Shown piece after piece: positions 26,291 to 36,479 of a stretch of DNA of 64,000 bases. The notes under the pieces were generated by a model, which made no database searches, was not told where the DNA came from, and saw only the letters and a program-made list of their open reading frames with translations. Made by a program: the position numbers and the translations under genes. Every line of letters starts with the position of its first letter. The stretch's first letter is position 1. The DNA comes from Strix aluco (Eukaryota > Chordata > Aves > Strigiformes > Strigidae). The DNA lies in assembly GCF_031877795.1 (NCBI RefSeq), contig NW_027436610.1:2046001-2110000 (forward strand). The letters run 5' to 3'.

Positions 26291-26791
26291 AGTGATACCA
26301 AACTGGGAGGTGCTGATTACTCACTTGAAGGACAGGAGGCCTTGCAGAGGTTCTAGATAGATTGGAGCACTGGGCAATCTTTAATTGGATGAAATTTAAG
26401 AAATGAAAATGCCGGCTTCTGCACTTGGGAGGGCGCTACAGCAGGCACAAGCATGATAGGGAGAGGAGTGGCTGGAAAGCATCCCTGCAGAAAGGGATGC
26501 AGGGGCGATGGCTGACAGCAGGCTCAGTGTGAGCCAGCAGCGTGCGCCCTGGCAGCCAAGTGCGCAAACCGCAGCCTGGGGTGCATCAACCACAGCATAA
26601 GCAGCTGGGCAAAAGAGGGGATTATCCCGCTGTGTTCAGCGTTGGTGTGGCCTCACCTTGAGTGCTGTGGCAGTTCTGGCCCCCACCATTTGAGAAGGCT
26701 GTGAAGGTCCTGGAATGTGTCCCGAGGAGGGCAAGCAAGCTGGTGAAAGGGCTGGAAGGACTGTCCTGTGAGGAGCAGCTGGGGACTTTGG
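26291..26791 (+). mobile_element. CR1 LINE fragment, left part (interrupted by the provirus)
   Basis: Directly after the last satellite monomer the sequence becomes CR1: a reverse-transcriptase segment readable as [17 protein letters not shown], then typical CR1 3' sequence. It is nearly the same as the CR1 at 40241-40790. It stops at the 5' LTR (26792) and resumes after the 3' LTR at 32922, so the retrovirus landed in this CR1. The copy is 5' truncated, the ORF carries stops, and it is not active. Confidence 0.88.
26786..26791. repeat. Target-site duplication, left copy (ctttgg)
   Basis: Six bases immediately before the TG of the 5' LTR, repeated exactly after the CA of the 3' LTR at 32922-32927. 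The undisturbed CR1 would read through a single copy. Confidence 0.9.
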
Positions 26792-27170
26792 TGTAGGGGG
26801 TGGCGTTCGGAAGATCTTACGATGTACGGAAGGAATAGCTGTAGCCCTCCCTTGTTACGAGGTAAGGTGATGGATAGGCTTGTAATGTTAAGGACACACC
26901 CACGAAGGAGGTACTTGGTGAGTGTATATAGGTAAGATACACAGTTCAATAAACGGACATTTTGTATCCATCATATTGGTGTTTCTACTGATGTCCCCGT
27001 GAAGGTCTTAACCTCCTGCAGAATTAGTCTGCGATCTGAGCGCCACTGATATGTGGATTGGCAGGTTTAATGAGGCAGGCTAATTGCGGTGTTGCAGTGT
27101 TAGTCTCTGCAACCTGAGCGCCACTGACACGTGGAGAGGCAGGTTCAAAGAGGCAGAGCTAACAGCAACA
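26792..27170 (+). repeat. 5' LTR of the provirus (379 bp)
   Basis: Begins TG and ends CA. A TATA-like gtgtatata lies at 26922-26930 and an AATAAA at 26948-26953. The U5-like part contains two diverged ~65-bp direct copies (about 27024-27086 and 27100-27163), sharing the core gagcgccactga. It retains a 26-bp TATA-containing segment absent from the 3' LTR. Confidence 0.92.
26922..26953 (+). promoter_or_regulatory. LTR TATA-like box and polyadenylation signal
   Basis: gtgtatata is followed about 20 bp later by aataaa. This is an unusually compact promoter-to-polyA arrangement, meaning a very short R region if both were used. Confidence 0.6.
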
Positions 27171-27172
27171 AA

Positions 27173-27190
27173 TGGTGACCGCGACGTGAT
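27173..27190 (+). other. Primer binding site, tRNA-Trp type
   Basis: Two bases after the 5' LTR lies tggtgaccgcgacgtgat, matching the alpharetroviral tRNA-Trp primer site at 17 of 18 positions (one C to G). Confidence 0.88.
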
Positions 27191-27770
27191 TTACGACATG
27201 ATTTTGGGAAAAGATAAGCTGTGGCAGTCGGCGGTGCACAGCAGGAGGTGAGGAGCTCTACGCAGGACGGGAGACTCCGCGGCGCGCCATAGATGTCACA
27301 GTTAAGGTACTGAAAAGATGGGGTAAACAAAATAAGACTTCTATGAAGTTGAGAACATTAAAAGCAATGCTACAAAAGTTGATAAGGCTCGGCGTTTTAG
27401 CAGAGCCAATAGACTGTATGAAGCCAGAGCTCTGGCCGCGAATAGAGGCGGAGTTAGCAGAGCAGGTGAAATTAGGAAAGCCGGAGCATTTAATGGCTTG
27501 GGAGCAGGCAAATGCAATGATGAAAGCTACCCCGGAGGAGCACTCAGCAAGCTCCGACTATGGGGCAGACCGCCGGAGGAGCACTCAGTGAGCTCTGATG
27601 ATGGGGAGGGGGAAACCGAGGTGCATAGGGGAGAACTAGCAGAAAAATGGAAGGCAGACATGCAGCGTTGGGGGGCGGAGATGTGGGCGGCATTGGCCTG
27701 TCAACCTTGCACAGCCTGTGAGAAAGTGCTAGGCTTTGATGAAAAACAGGCCTTGGAAGAAAGATAAGAG
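27191..27770 (+). pseudogene. Retroviral gag remnant (matrix-like)
   Basis: Two overlapping short frames (27343-27591 and 27498-27767) lie where the gag leader and matrix should be. The first has the charged, helical look of a retroviral matrix N-terminus. The two frames differ, implying an internal frameshift. No capsid major-homology region or CCHC zinc knuckle can be found downstream, so most of gag is deleted. The assignment rests mainly on position. Confidence 0.55.
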
Positions 27771-28552
27771 GCTGTTGAGCTATGCCAAGGTGGCAGGGAA
27801 AAACAACAGACAGCTGCAACACTAAACTGTGTAAAAGTACTGAACCGCGAGAAGATGCTACCGCGAGAACAGCGCGTGATCAAGAGGGTGATTGGCCTGC
27901 AAGCGCAGAGTTGACGGCGGCGGCCCTGGGCCTTCCCAAGCCCCCCCCTCCAACGCCAGGAGCGGCAGTTTTTACAGAAGGTGCTGATGCTGGAATGCAA
28001 TGTCCCTTGTCTGCCAAGACCACAAAATCAATAAGCAATGGCTTTATATATTTATATATTCTTAACAGTGTTTTGATGTTTGCAGCGTTTATCATTTTAT
28101 GTTGTGTGAGTAATAAGTGTGAGAAACCTCCTTGTGTGATTGTTTTGCGTGCATGAGACACAGCCCAGCTGCAGCTGCGGAGTGTGGAGTTCTCTGACAG
28201 AGCACCTTAGTGCCTGCCTGCTGGGTCACTGGTGCTGCCTGTTTGTTTGGGCTGAGTGTTTTAAGTGTCACAGGTGAAATATCTCCTCTAGCAGGAGGCA
28301 GTAATTCTGTATTAACTGTTGTCTTGAATTTAGGTGCATACTCTGTGGGTAGTGCACTTTTGTACCATCTATCTAAGAAGGGTATTGTCATAAAAATCAT
28401 CTACAACCTTACAGGGGTTGTTTGTTTTACCAGAGGTCAGACTTACTCAGCTTCTTTATTTTACTACAGCTGGGTGACTCAGGATTTGGACCAGCATGTA
28501 CCCCTCAAACATTTTGAGCTCAGACAGGAAGACAAAGTCGACCTCTGATAAA
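27771..28552 (+). other. Unassigned segment inside the provirus
   Basis: Sits between the gag remnant and the protease remnant. It includes a frame ending at 28156 with a strongly hydrophobic stretch (about 28030-28110) followed by a basic/cysteine tail, and a second frame at 28210-28548. Neither resembles capsid or nucleocapsid. It may be a replacement or captured fragment. Confidence 0.4.
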
Positions 28553-28796
28553 AAGTAACCTCACTAAAGCCGAAGAATCTGTTGAACTGACAGGCATTTT
28601 ACATACTGGTGCGGATGTGACTGTAATATCTGTGAGCTTCGGTAACTCGAGTGCTTTTCAGGGTTGGTGGTCATGCTGTAACATTTCAAAGCAAAGATCT
28701 CATTCATGTAAGGAGCCCAGTAAACTGGGTAGCAAATATTCATGCATTTATATTAGAAACCCCTATTACCTTATGGAGTCGTGACTATATGGCTCA
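28553..28796 (+). pseudogene. Retroviral protease remnant
   Basis: The segment at 28599-28616 aligns with the aspartic protease active-site motif but reads LHTGAD: the catalytic Asp codon is replaced by His (28602-28604). The following frame drifts into the start of reverse transcriptase. Inactive as read. Confidence 0.7.
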
Positions 28797-29960
28797 ATGG
28801 GGAACTCAAATTGGATCAAATTTGTCTTAATTGCCACTGCAGCACAGCCCACCCTGAAACTAACCTGGAAAACAGAATCACCTGTGTGGGTGGGTCAGTG
28901 GCCCTCGCCAATGGAACAATTGTGCCACCTTAATGATTTAATTCAGGAACAATTAAGTGCAGGATATCTCGTACCTACCACCAGTCCTTAGAAATCGCTG
29001 GTGTTAATTATTTGAAACAAAAGTGGTAAATGGTGACTTTTACATGATCTCCGACACATTAATGATGCCATGGAGGATATGAGTACATTACAGCCAGGCC
29101 TGCCCTCCCCAACAATGATTCCCTGAAACTGGCATCTTGTAATAATTGATCTAAAGGATTGGTATTTACCATTCCCTTGCATCCAGATGATGCACCTAAA
29201 TTTACCTTTCTGTTCCCAGTATTAATGTTAGTGAACCTACAAGACGGTACCACTGTGTTGTTTTGCCACAAGGCATGAAAAATAGTCTCTCGATGTGTCA
29301 GTGGTTTGTTGCAAAGGCTTTGAGCCCTGTTAGAACGCAGGTCCCCCAGACTGTTATATATCATTATATGGATGACATCCTTATAGCAGCAGAAACACAG
29401 GAGATCATGGAAAAGGCTCTTGCTTTACCCAAAGACTCAGTATCTCAAATGGGGTGACAATTAGCACCTGAAAAGGTACAGCGATCATCACCATGGCAGT
29501 ACCTGGAGTGGAGAATTTGTGAACAGACTAATGTCGCACAAAAGGTTGAACTTAAAACTGATGTTAAGACTTTAAATGATTTACAGAAACTGTTACGAGC
29601 TATAAATTGGATACAGCTGTTGTTGGGCCTAACTAATGATGATCTGCATAGCTTGTTTGATATTTTGCGGGGAGATCCTTCACTGACATCACCCAGAGTA
29701 CTTACAGAGAAAGCAAAACAAGATCTCCACTGGGTAGCTAATGCCATCTCAGAAAGACAAGCATCGTGAGGTGTGCCCGGCCATTCGTATCAACTGATGT
29801 TATTTAATCCTTCAGGGCAGCCTTATGCTCTGCTGTTCAATGGGATGAAACACTTAGTGACCCTCTTGTTATTATTGAATGGATTTTTTTTGTCACACCA
29901 AATGCACAGGATGATCACTACTTGTCCAGAAATGTTTGCCAAACTGATCATGAAAGGTGC
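28797..29960 (+). pseudogene. Retroviral reverse transcriptase remnant
   Basis: Starts with the typical N-terminal block (LTWKTESPVWVGQWP). A TAG at 28989-28991 falls where a conserved Trp follows the TTSP motif. Several frame changes follow. The catalytic YMDD box is intact at 29365-29376, within a fragment running 29263-29457. Thumb and connection-like sequence continues to about 29960, where the foreign segment begins. Confidence 0.85.
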
Positions 29961-30339
29961 CACCAATATTGCGTCACTTCTCGTCGCAGATACCAGATCA
30001 ACAAGAAGTCCAGGGCAGGGTTCAAGTCCTGGAAAGTGGTAATTGGGAAGGACCATATCCTTTACTAACCTGGGGAAGAGGTTATGCTTGTATTTTCACA
30101 GGTCACAATCCCAGTGGTTACCAGCAAGCTGTGTGTGACCACACCTGAGGTGTGAGAGGCAGCTTTTGGTGGACACTCAGGAGCCAGCGGTGGGTGCTAT
30201 GGATGCCCCTATGCCAACAGTTTGCGATCTCTTCGGCTGATCATTTAAGCAGAATGTATGGGTAATGCTTGCAACTGCAATAGGACAAAATATCTCTGTC
30301 CTTAATCACACTATGGTTGCCAACCTTTTTAAGAAAAAA
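29961..30339 (+). mobile_element. Foreign retroviral segment inside pol: second integrase C-terminus and possible env
   Basis: Reads GNWEGPYPLLTWGRGYACIF in the frame near 30030-30110. This is an integrase C-terminal block of a different (betaretrovirus-like) lineage, misplaced upstream of the resident RNase H. A short frame near 30250-30340 could be env transmembrane-subunit sequence. The resident provirus has its own integrase C-terminus at 31880-32116, so this is a second element. Confidence 0.6.
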
Positions 30340-30970
30340 TGCTAACAGTAATTGTAACTCCTTGATGAAATATATAGGCTTATTAGTCACTAGTAAAAGA
30401 TATAGCTTAGATAAAATGTAGTTATTAATAAGGATGGAATGCTATAAGAATGTGTGTATTTAAGTTCCTTGTTTAGCAGTATCAAGAAGCAGGACCCCAA
30501 GTGTTTAACCTTATTAGAAACTTCCTTGGTTTTCCCCCTTGAGTGGTGGCCAGACTCTGGGTGGAACCCAACAGGAGGATGAAATCAGATGTTTCCGCTC
30601 AAAGAAAATTGCCAGTTATTTTGGCCTGCTGAATTAGATAAATGAGGCTGGACCTGCTTGCAGCGACTTTGGATGCCTCACCTACGGATGGACGCATTGC
30701 ATAGGACTTCCGGTTTGTGAGGAAGGGTGCTCTAAATTCTCGCTGCATCCAGGGTTCCCCAGCAGCTGTGGATCTGAATGTTAGTACCCTATTAAGTGTG
30801 CTATTCCGTATTTTCCTTATTGTTTATTTTTGTAATATTTAGTCATATCGCTCAAAGTAGTGAAATTAGCCTACTCTTTTAACTAGTAACTGTAACTGCT
30901 GTATTGTTTCTAGCCTTCTGTGGAACTATTTTGAGTATGCTGCATTTTTTGAAGTTTCCCTAACCCTTAA
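30340..30970 (+). repeat. LTR-like sequence nested within the provirus pol
   Basis: AT-rich sequence whose core (about 30480-30720) matches the LTR in the HYDIN intron at about 48480-48700, sharing gcagcgactttggatgcctc. It follows the foreign integrase/env fragment, so the two probably came in together as the 3' end of another provirus. Boundaries are approximate. Confidence 0.65.
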
Positions 30971-30990
30971 TTCACAAAGTCTTGAAATAA

Positions 30991-31633
30991 GTGTTGCAGG
31001 TGTTGCTGCAAAACAAAGAAAAGAGGATGTGGACTCAGACTAACAAATCTGTACAATGGTTAGAGGCCAAAGCAGTCCAAATGGCACTCCAGCAAGAGGC
31101 AGAGAATCCTGTTAATATTGTTACAGACTCTTTATATGTTTATAAACTTGTACACAAAATGGCAACAGTAGGATTTGTGCAGACGGAAGTGTCGACCTTA
31201 CTTTATGAAGCTCTACAACAGCGCATAGGGCAGGCCTTTACTACACATGTGAATAGTCACCAATCCCTACCAGGTCCGATTGTAGAAGGCAATCATAAGG
31301 CTGACCAAGCGGCACGGGGTGTGTCATCATTGGACGCCGCAAAGAGTTTACATTACTTTTTACACCTTGGAGCAAAAGCCTTAGCAAAAACATGTCATAT
31401 TTCTCTGTTACAAGCAAAAAACATAGTGGCACTTTGTCCCTACTGTCAAAAAGGCCCACTGTGGGAGGCAGGTGTCAATCCACGGGGTCTCTCTTCCAAT
31501 CAGATATGGCAAACTGATGTAACAACATGTGAATTGTTAAAACCAAATAAGTATCTCATAGTAACCATTGACACCTTTAGCTCTACAATAAACAGCCAGA
31601 CACATTATTGTTCATTGGGAAGGCGTTATCGCC
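30991..31633 (+). pseudogene. RNase H C-terminal part and integrase N-terminal part
   Basis: The frame 30991-31668 contains RNase H acidic positions (the Glu of LEAKAV, TDSLYV, and the Asp of NHKAD), but the first catalytic Asp is lost with the missing N-terminus. The integrase zinc finger is complete (HYFLH ... CPYC), and the first catalytic Asp is in WQTDVT (codon 31516-31518). A frameshift between about 31580 and 31634 separates this from the rest of the core. Confidence 0.85.
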
Positions 31634-32116
31634 TTGTTAGGGAAGCCACAAGAGATCAAAACAGATAACGGCCCTTGTTTTATTGCTAGACGCACAAAAG
31701 AATGGTGTGCATTGTGGGACATCAAATTAGTACAGGGCCTTCCTTATAACAGTCAAGGACAAGCGATAGTGGAACGTGCACATCGCACCCTGAAAGCAAA
31801 GCTCCAACAGCTTGGGGAGGGGGAAGGTCATAGAGGGACAATACCCATAGACTGCCAACAGGCTCTTTTGTGACGCGCTTTGTATACCCTAAATCATTTT
31901 GTTCGAGGCGATGAGTCTACACCTCCCCTGTGGAAACATTTTATACCAGCCCAGGCGACGAAGAACTATCCTTTGGTCCAGATCAGGGAACCGGGTGCGA
32001 TAGCTTGGGAGTCGGAGTGGTCACTGAGGGTGTTTGGGTGTGGGTACACAGCAGTGGAAAAGGACGGCCTAATCAAATGGATACCTGCACGGTGTGTAAA
32101 ACCTGATCTAACATAA
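31634..32116 (+). pseudogene. Integrase catalytic core (2nd Asp, Glu) and C-terminal domain
   Basis: 31634-31873 carries the second catalytic Asp (KTDNGP, 31664-31666) and the Glu (IVERAH, 31772-31774), so the D,D-35-E triad is present but split by a frameshift. A TGA at 31871-31873 is followed in another frame (31880-32116) by the SH3-like C-terminal region ending near IKWIPARCVKP. Not translatable as one protein. Confidence 0.85.
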
Positions 32117-32349
32117 GATGGAGTTTTGTGTTACAGCGTTGGTGGTGGATCACCCTCCTTGGTTGCGTGTTGCCAACTCACGCAGGATATTGGAGAGAGC
32201 GGGCGCGAGAACATCACCGCGAAGACGTCTGTTTTCCTCTGGATACAGGGGCAGAATCTTGCTATGTCTTCATCACAGCCACCTTTGTAAAACCAGAATG
32301 GTTTGGGTAGCTTGACAACGTGTGGACTTAGATTACTAGTTAGCTTAGC
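32117..32349 (+). pseudogene. Retroviral env 5' remnant
   Basis: Two overlapping short frames begin just after the integrase stop. One has a hydrophobic, signal-peptide-like start (about 32128-32190). Only some 230 bp separate it from the transmembrane anchor, so nearly all the surface subunit and the ectodomain of the transmembrane subunit are deleted. Confidence 0.5.
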
Positions 32350-32550
32350 TGGGATTGGCTCATTTGGGGAATTATTGGAATATGTGGTGTGCTTCTTGCT
32401 ACTTGTATCGCCTTTACATGTATTAGTGCTGTAGTTTGTAGATTGCTTAAGAAGGTTAATGTTTTGTTCTTAGATCGACATATGGGTCTTGCTCATCACC
32501 GCTTGGAACAGCGCAATAATGACAATCAATCAGGAATAATGATGTTATAA
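32350..32550 (+). pseudogene. Retroviral env membrane anchor and cytoplasmic tail
   Basis: An open segment ends in TAA at 32548-32550. A long hydrophobic stretch is followed by a basic Leu-Leu-Lys-Lys stretch and a polar tail, as expected for the C-terminus of a retroviral transmembrane subunit. It lies directly upstream of the polypurine tract. Confidence 0.7.
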
Positions 32551-32555
32551 AGCAT

Positions 32556-32568
32556 GGGGAGGGGGAAA
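32556..32568 (+). other. Polypurine tract
   Basis: ggggagggggaaa lies immediately before the TG of the 3' LTR, the standard position for plus-strand priming. Confidence 0.85.
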
Positions 32569-32921
32569 TGTAGGGAGCGGCGTTCGGAAGATCTCGCGAT
32601 GTACGGAAGGAATAGCTGTAGCCCTCCCTTGTTACGAGGTAAGGTGATGGATAGGCTTGTAATGTTAAGGACACACCCACGAAGGAGTTACACAGTTCAA
32701 TAAACGGACGTTTTGTATCCATCATATTGGTGTTTGTACTGATGTCCCCGTGAAGGTCTTAACCTCCTGCAGCATTAGTCTGCGATCTGAGTGCCACTGA
32801 TATGTGGATTGGCAGGTTTAATGAGGCAGGCTAATTGCAGTGTTGCAGTATTAGTCTCTGTGACCTGAGTGCCACTGACACGTGGAGAGGCAGGTTCAAA
32901 GAGGCAGAGCTAACAGCAACA
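32569..32921 (+). repeat. 3' LTR of the provirus (353 bp)
   Basis: Matches the 5' LTR from TGTAGGG to CAACA. It lacks 26 bp between gaaggag and tacacag, near 32687, which removes the TATA-like box. AATAAA is kept at 32699-32704. Confidence 0.92.
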
Positions 32922-32927
32922 CTTTGG
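32922..32927. repeat. Target-site duplication, right copy (ctttgg)
   Basis: Exact copy of 26786-26791. The CR1 sequence resumes from here (gactttgggtttgtct in the intact element). Confidence 0.9.
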
Positions 32928-33300
32928 GTTTGTCTAGCTTGGTGAGAAGGAGGCTGAGGGGTGACCTCATTGTTCTCTAGAGCTTCCTGAGGAGGGGGAA
33001 GGGGAGGGGGAGGTGCTGATCTCTTCTCCCTGGTATCCAGGGCGAGGGTGTGTGGGAAAGGCTCAAAGCTGCGCCAGGGGAGGTTTAGGGCGGACATTAG
33101 GAAGCATTTGTTTGCCAAGAGGGAGGTCAAACACTGGAACAAAATTCCTGCAGAGGTGGTTGATGCTCCAAGCCTGTCAGTGTTTAAGAGGCATCTGGAC
33201 AACGCCCTTAACAACAGGCTTTAACTTTTGGTCAGCACTGAAGTGGTCACGCAGTGGGACTGGACAATCCTAGTAGGTTTCTTCCAGCTGAACTAGACCT
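32922..33300 (+). mobile_element. CR1 LINE fragment, right part (3' end)
   Basis: Continues the CR1 split by the provirus: aggaggctgaggggtgacct, then ctgcgccaggggaggttt, to the tail near gaactagacctt. The rest resembles the inverted fragment at 38438-38672. Confidence 0.88.
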
Positions 33301-33839
33301 TCCCTTCCCCATTTCCCATTTCCCTTCCCCACTTCCACTTCCCTCCCAGTGAGACGAACAGCAAGGAGACTGTCACTTGCCTGAAATGTCAGGGCTTTTT
33401 CAGCTCCAAAACCACGTTCAAGGACACGCATCACAAAGGTTACAAGGGCTAACAGGATTTTATTGTCTTCTCCTCAAGCTGTTTCAGAGCAGATGCTCAC
33501 AAGCATTAACATGGTGCAGATGTGTAGCCAGGAGCAGGCTGATGCAGTCCTCGGTTTAGCTTGAAAAAACATCACTTGAAGCCTGGCAAAGGCAAGTGAG
33601 AGCCACAGAAAGTCACAAATGCCCTGCGTTGTGTGGAGGGACAGATGCGTGGATATTATGGTTAAGAAAATATTAATCTTTGCCGGAAAAAGGAAAGCAG
33701 ATAACTGACTGATGCACAGAGAAGGTGCTCTTGAGAGCAAACTGAAAAGTTTTAAGAATGTGACCTTCCTCTCTTTTTTTGGGAATGAACTATTTTCACA
33801 TGAATTTCCATCCTGGCATCCAAAAACCACCCAAACATT
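33301..33839. other. No gene seen; short pyrimidine-rich stretch, then unique sequence
   Basis: A cttcccc/atttccc pyrimidine-rich stretch (33300-33350) follows the CR1 end. After it comes unique-looking sequence with no coding signal I can support. Confidence 0.5.
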
Positions 33840-36232
33840 CCTGCACCTATTTTTAAATATAAAAATTTTTAGATTTTTATAATTATATTTTTATAATTAC
33901 ATTTTAATAATATATATATTTTTATAATTTTATTTTTTATTATTAATTTTTTTGCTCTTTACTTTTTATTCTTTTGATTGGGCTTTTAAAATTATTTTTA
34001 TCCTTAGTTTTGCTCTCGTGTTTCTAAATTGTTTCAGACTGTAAGAAAGGACTACCATCAATGCGACCTTTGACTTAAATAATTTCTAGAAATCTATTTT
34101 GATAATTCGATTTTATAACTGTTTATATTTAGTTTTATAGCTATTCCTATAACTATTTTTATAACTATTTGAATGGCTATTTTTATTATTAATTTTGCTC
34201 TTTACTTTTTATTCTTTTAATTGGGCTATTTTTATTATTTTTATCCTTAGTTTTGCTCTCGTGTTTCTAAATTCTTTGTTTCAGATTGTAAGAAAGGACT
34301 ATCATCAATGCCACCTTTGACTTAAATAATTTCTAGAATTCTATTGTGATAATTTGATTTTATAACTGTTTATATTTGTTTTTATAGCTATTCCTATAAC
34401 TATTTTATAACTATTTGAATGGCTATTTTTATGATTAATTTTGCTCTTTACTTTTTATTCTTTTAATTGGGCTTTTAAAATTATTTTTATCCTTAGTTTT
34501 GCTCTCGTGTTTCTAAATTCTTTGTTTCAGACTGTAAGAAAGGACTATCATCAATGCCACGTTTGACTTAAATAATTTCTAGAATTCTATTGTGATAATT
34601 TGATTTTATAACTGTTATATTTCTTTTTATAGCTATTCCTATAACTATTTTATAACTATTTGAATGGCTATTTTTATTATTATTTTTGCTCTTTACTTTT
34701 ATTCTTTTAATTGGGCTCTTTTAATTATCTTTATCCTTAGTTTTGCTCTCGTGTTTCTAAATTCTTTGTTTCAGTCAGTAAAAAGGACTATCATCAATGC
34801 CACGTTTGATTTATATAATTTTTATAATTCTATTTTGATAATCCGATTTATAGCTTTTTATATTTGTTTTTATAGCTATTCCTATAACTATAACTATTTG
34901 AATGGCTATTTTTATTATTAATTTTGCTCTTTACTTTTTATTCTTTTAATTGGGCTTTTTTTTTTTTATTTTTATCCTTAGTTTTGCTCTCGTGTTTCTA
35001 AATTCTTTGTTTCAAACTCTAAGAAAGGACGATCATCAATGCCACCTTTGACTTAAATAATTTCTAGAATTCTATTGTGATAATTTGTTTTTATAACTGT
35101 TTATATTTGTTTTTATAGCTATTCCTATATTTTATAACTATTTGAATGGCTATTTCTATTATTAATTTTGCTCTTTACTTTTATTCTTTTAATTGGGCTT
35201 TTTAAATTATTTTTATCCTTAGTTTTGCTCTCGTTTCTAAATCCTATCATCAATGCCACGTTTGATTTATATAATTTTATAATTCTATTTTTATAATTCG
35301 ATTTTATAACTGTTTATATTTGTTTTTATAGCTATTCCTATAACTATTTTATAACTATTTGAAAGGCTATTTTTATGATTAATTTTGCTCTTTACTTTTT
35401 ATTCTTTTAATTGGGCTTTTTAAATTTTTATCCTTAGTTTTGCTCTCGTGTTTCTAAATTCTTTGTTTCAGACTGTAAGAAAGGAGGATCATCAATGCCA
35501 CATTTGACTTAAATAATTTCTAGAATTCTGTTGTGATAATTTGATTTTATAACTGTTTATATTTGTTTTTATAGCTATTCCTATAACTATTTTTATAACT
35601 ATTTGAATGGCTATTTTTATTATTAATTTTGCTCTTTACTTTTATTCTTTTAATTGGGCTTTTTAAATTATTTTTATCCTTAGTTTTGCTCTCGTTTCTA
35701 AATTCTTTGTTTAAGTCAGTAAATAGGACTATCATCAATGCCACGTTTGATTTATATAATTTTTAGAATTCTATTTTTATAATTCAATTTTATGTGTTTA
35801 TATTTGTTTTTATAGCTATTCCTATAACTTTTATAACTATTTGAATGGCTATTTTTATTATTAATTTTGCTCTTTTTATTCTTTTAATTGGGCTTTTTTT
35901 ACTATTTTTATCCTTAGTTTTGCTCTCGTGTTTCTAAATCCTTTGTTTCAGTCAGTATAAAGAACTATCATCAATGCCACGTTTGATTTATATAATTTTA
36001 GAATTCTATTTTTATAATTCAATTTTATAACTGTTTATATTTGTTTTTATAGCTATTCCTGTAACTATTTTATAACTATTTGAATGGCTATTTTTATTAT
36101 TAATTTTGCTCTTTTTATTCTTTTAATTGGGCTTTTTAAATTATTTTTATCCTTAGTTTTGCTCTCGTGTTTCTAAATTCTTTGTTTCAGACTGTAAGAA
36201 AGGGCTATCATCAATGCCACATTTGACTTAGG
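33840..36232. repeat. AT-rich tandem array, ~242-bp unit, about 10 copies
   Basis: The landmark catcaatg recurs at 34056, 34303, 34549, 34792, 35034, 35248, 35490, 35733, 35969 and 36209, a spacing of 236-247 bp with one 214-bp unit. Each unit contains ttgctctttac, ttgctctcgtgtttctaaat, a caatgccac segment and many tataactattt blocks. Composition is strikingly AT-rich with T on the plus strand. Unrelated in sequence to the 174-bp satellite. Confidence 0.93.
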
Positions 36233-36479
36233 ATGATAAAGTGGCAGCAAGAAAGCAGGCCAGGTAGAATCTGCAGAGGGAGGACCAGGACCAATGACAC
36301 ACTTTGAAAAGAGGAGGAGCGAGAAGGAGGTATTACACTTGCCAACGCCAGTCGTACTTTCGGCTCTCCAAAACCTGCTCTGCTGTGCTTCTGGGCCAGG
36401 CATGGGAAGGAGAGCCACGGCACGAGGGGTTTTTCTGGCTTGGTGGTGCCAGAGCCGCAGGCAAGGATGGAGCCAAAAG
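36233..36479. other. Transition from AT-rich array to GC-rich repeat; no gene seen
   Basis: Purine-rich plus strand with short overlapping frames on both strands but no recognisable product. Confidence 0.4.

Larger units (their letters stand above)
26792..32921 (+). mobile_element. Endogenous retrovirus, alpharetrovirus-like, degenerate provirus
   Basis: A 6.13-kb provirus with two LTRs (379 and 353 bp), a tRNA-Trp type primer site, gag and pol remnants in order, an env relic and a polypurine tract, flanked by a 6-bp duplication. The integrase zinc finger (H-X3-H, C-X2-C) and the primer site resemble avian alpharetroviruses. Frameshifts and stops occur throughout, most of gag and nearly all env surface sequence is missing, and about 1 kb of foreign retroviral sequence lies between reverse transcriptase and RNase H. 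Hand comparison of the LTRs gives about 12 substitutions in 353 aligned bases, several at CpG sites, so this is an old, defective insertion. Confidence 0.92.

Noticed and set aside
30015..30040. tRNA gene (ggttcaagtcctgg T-loop-like)
   Set aside because: No matching A box, anticodon stem or acceptor stem; it lies inside the foreign retroviral segment.
34664..34921. Hydrophobic 85-codon ORF as a membrane protein
   Set aside because: It is the T-rich ~242-bp tandem repeat read in one frame.
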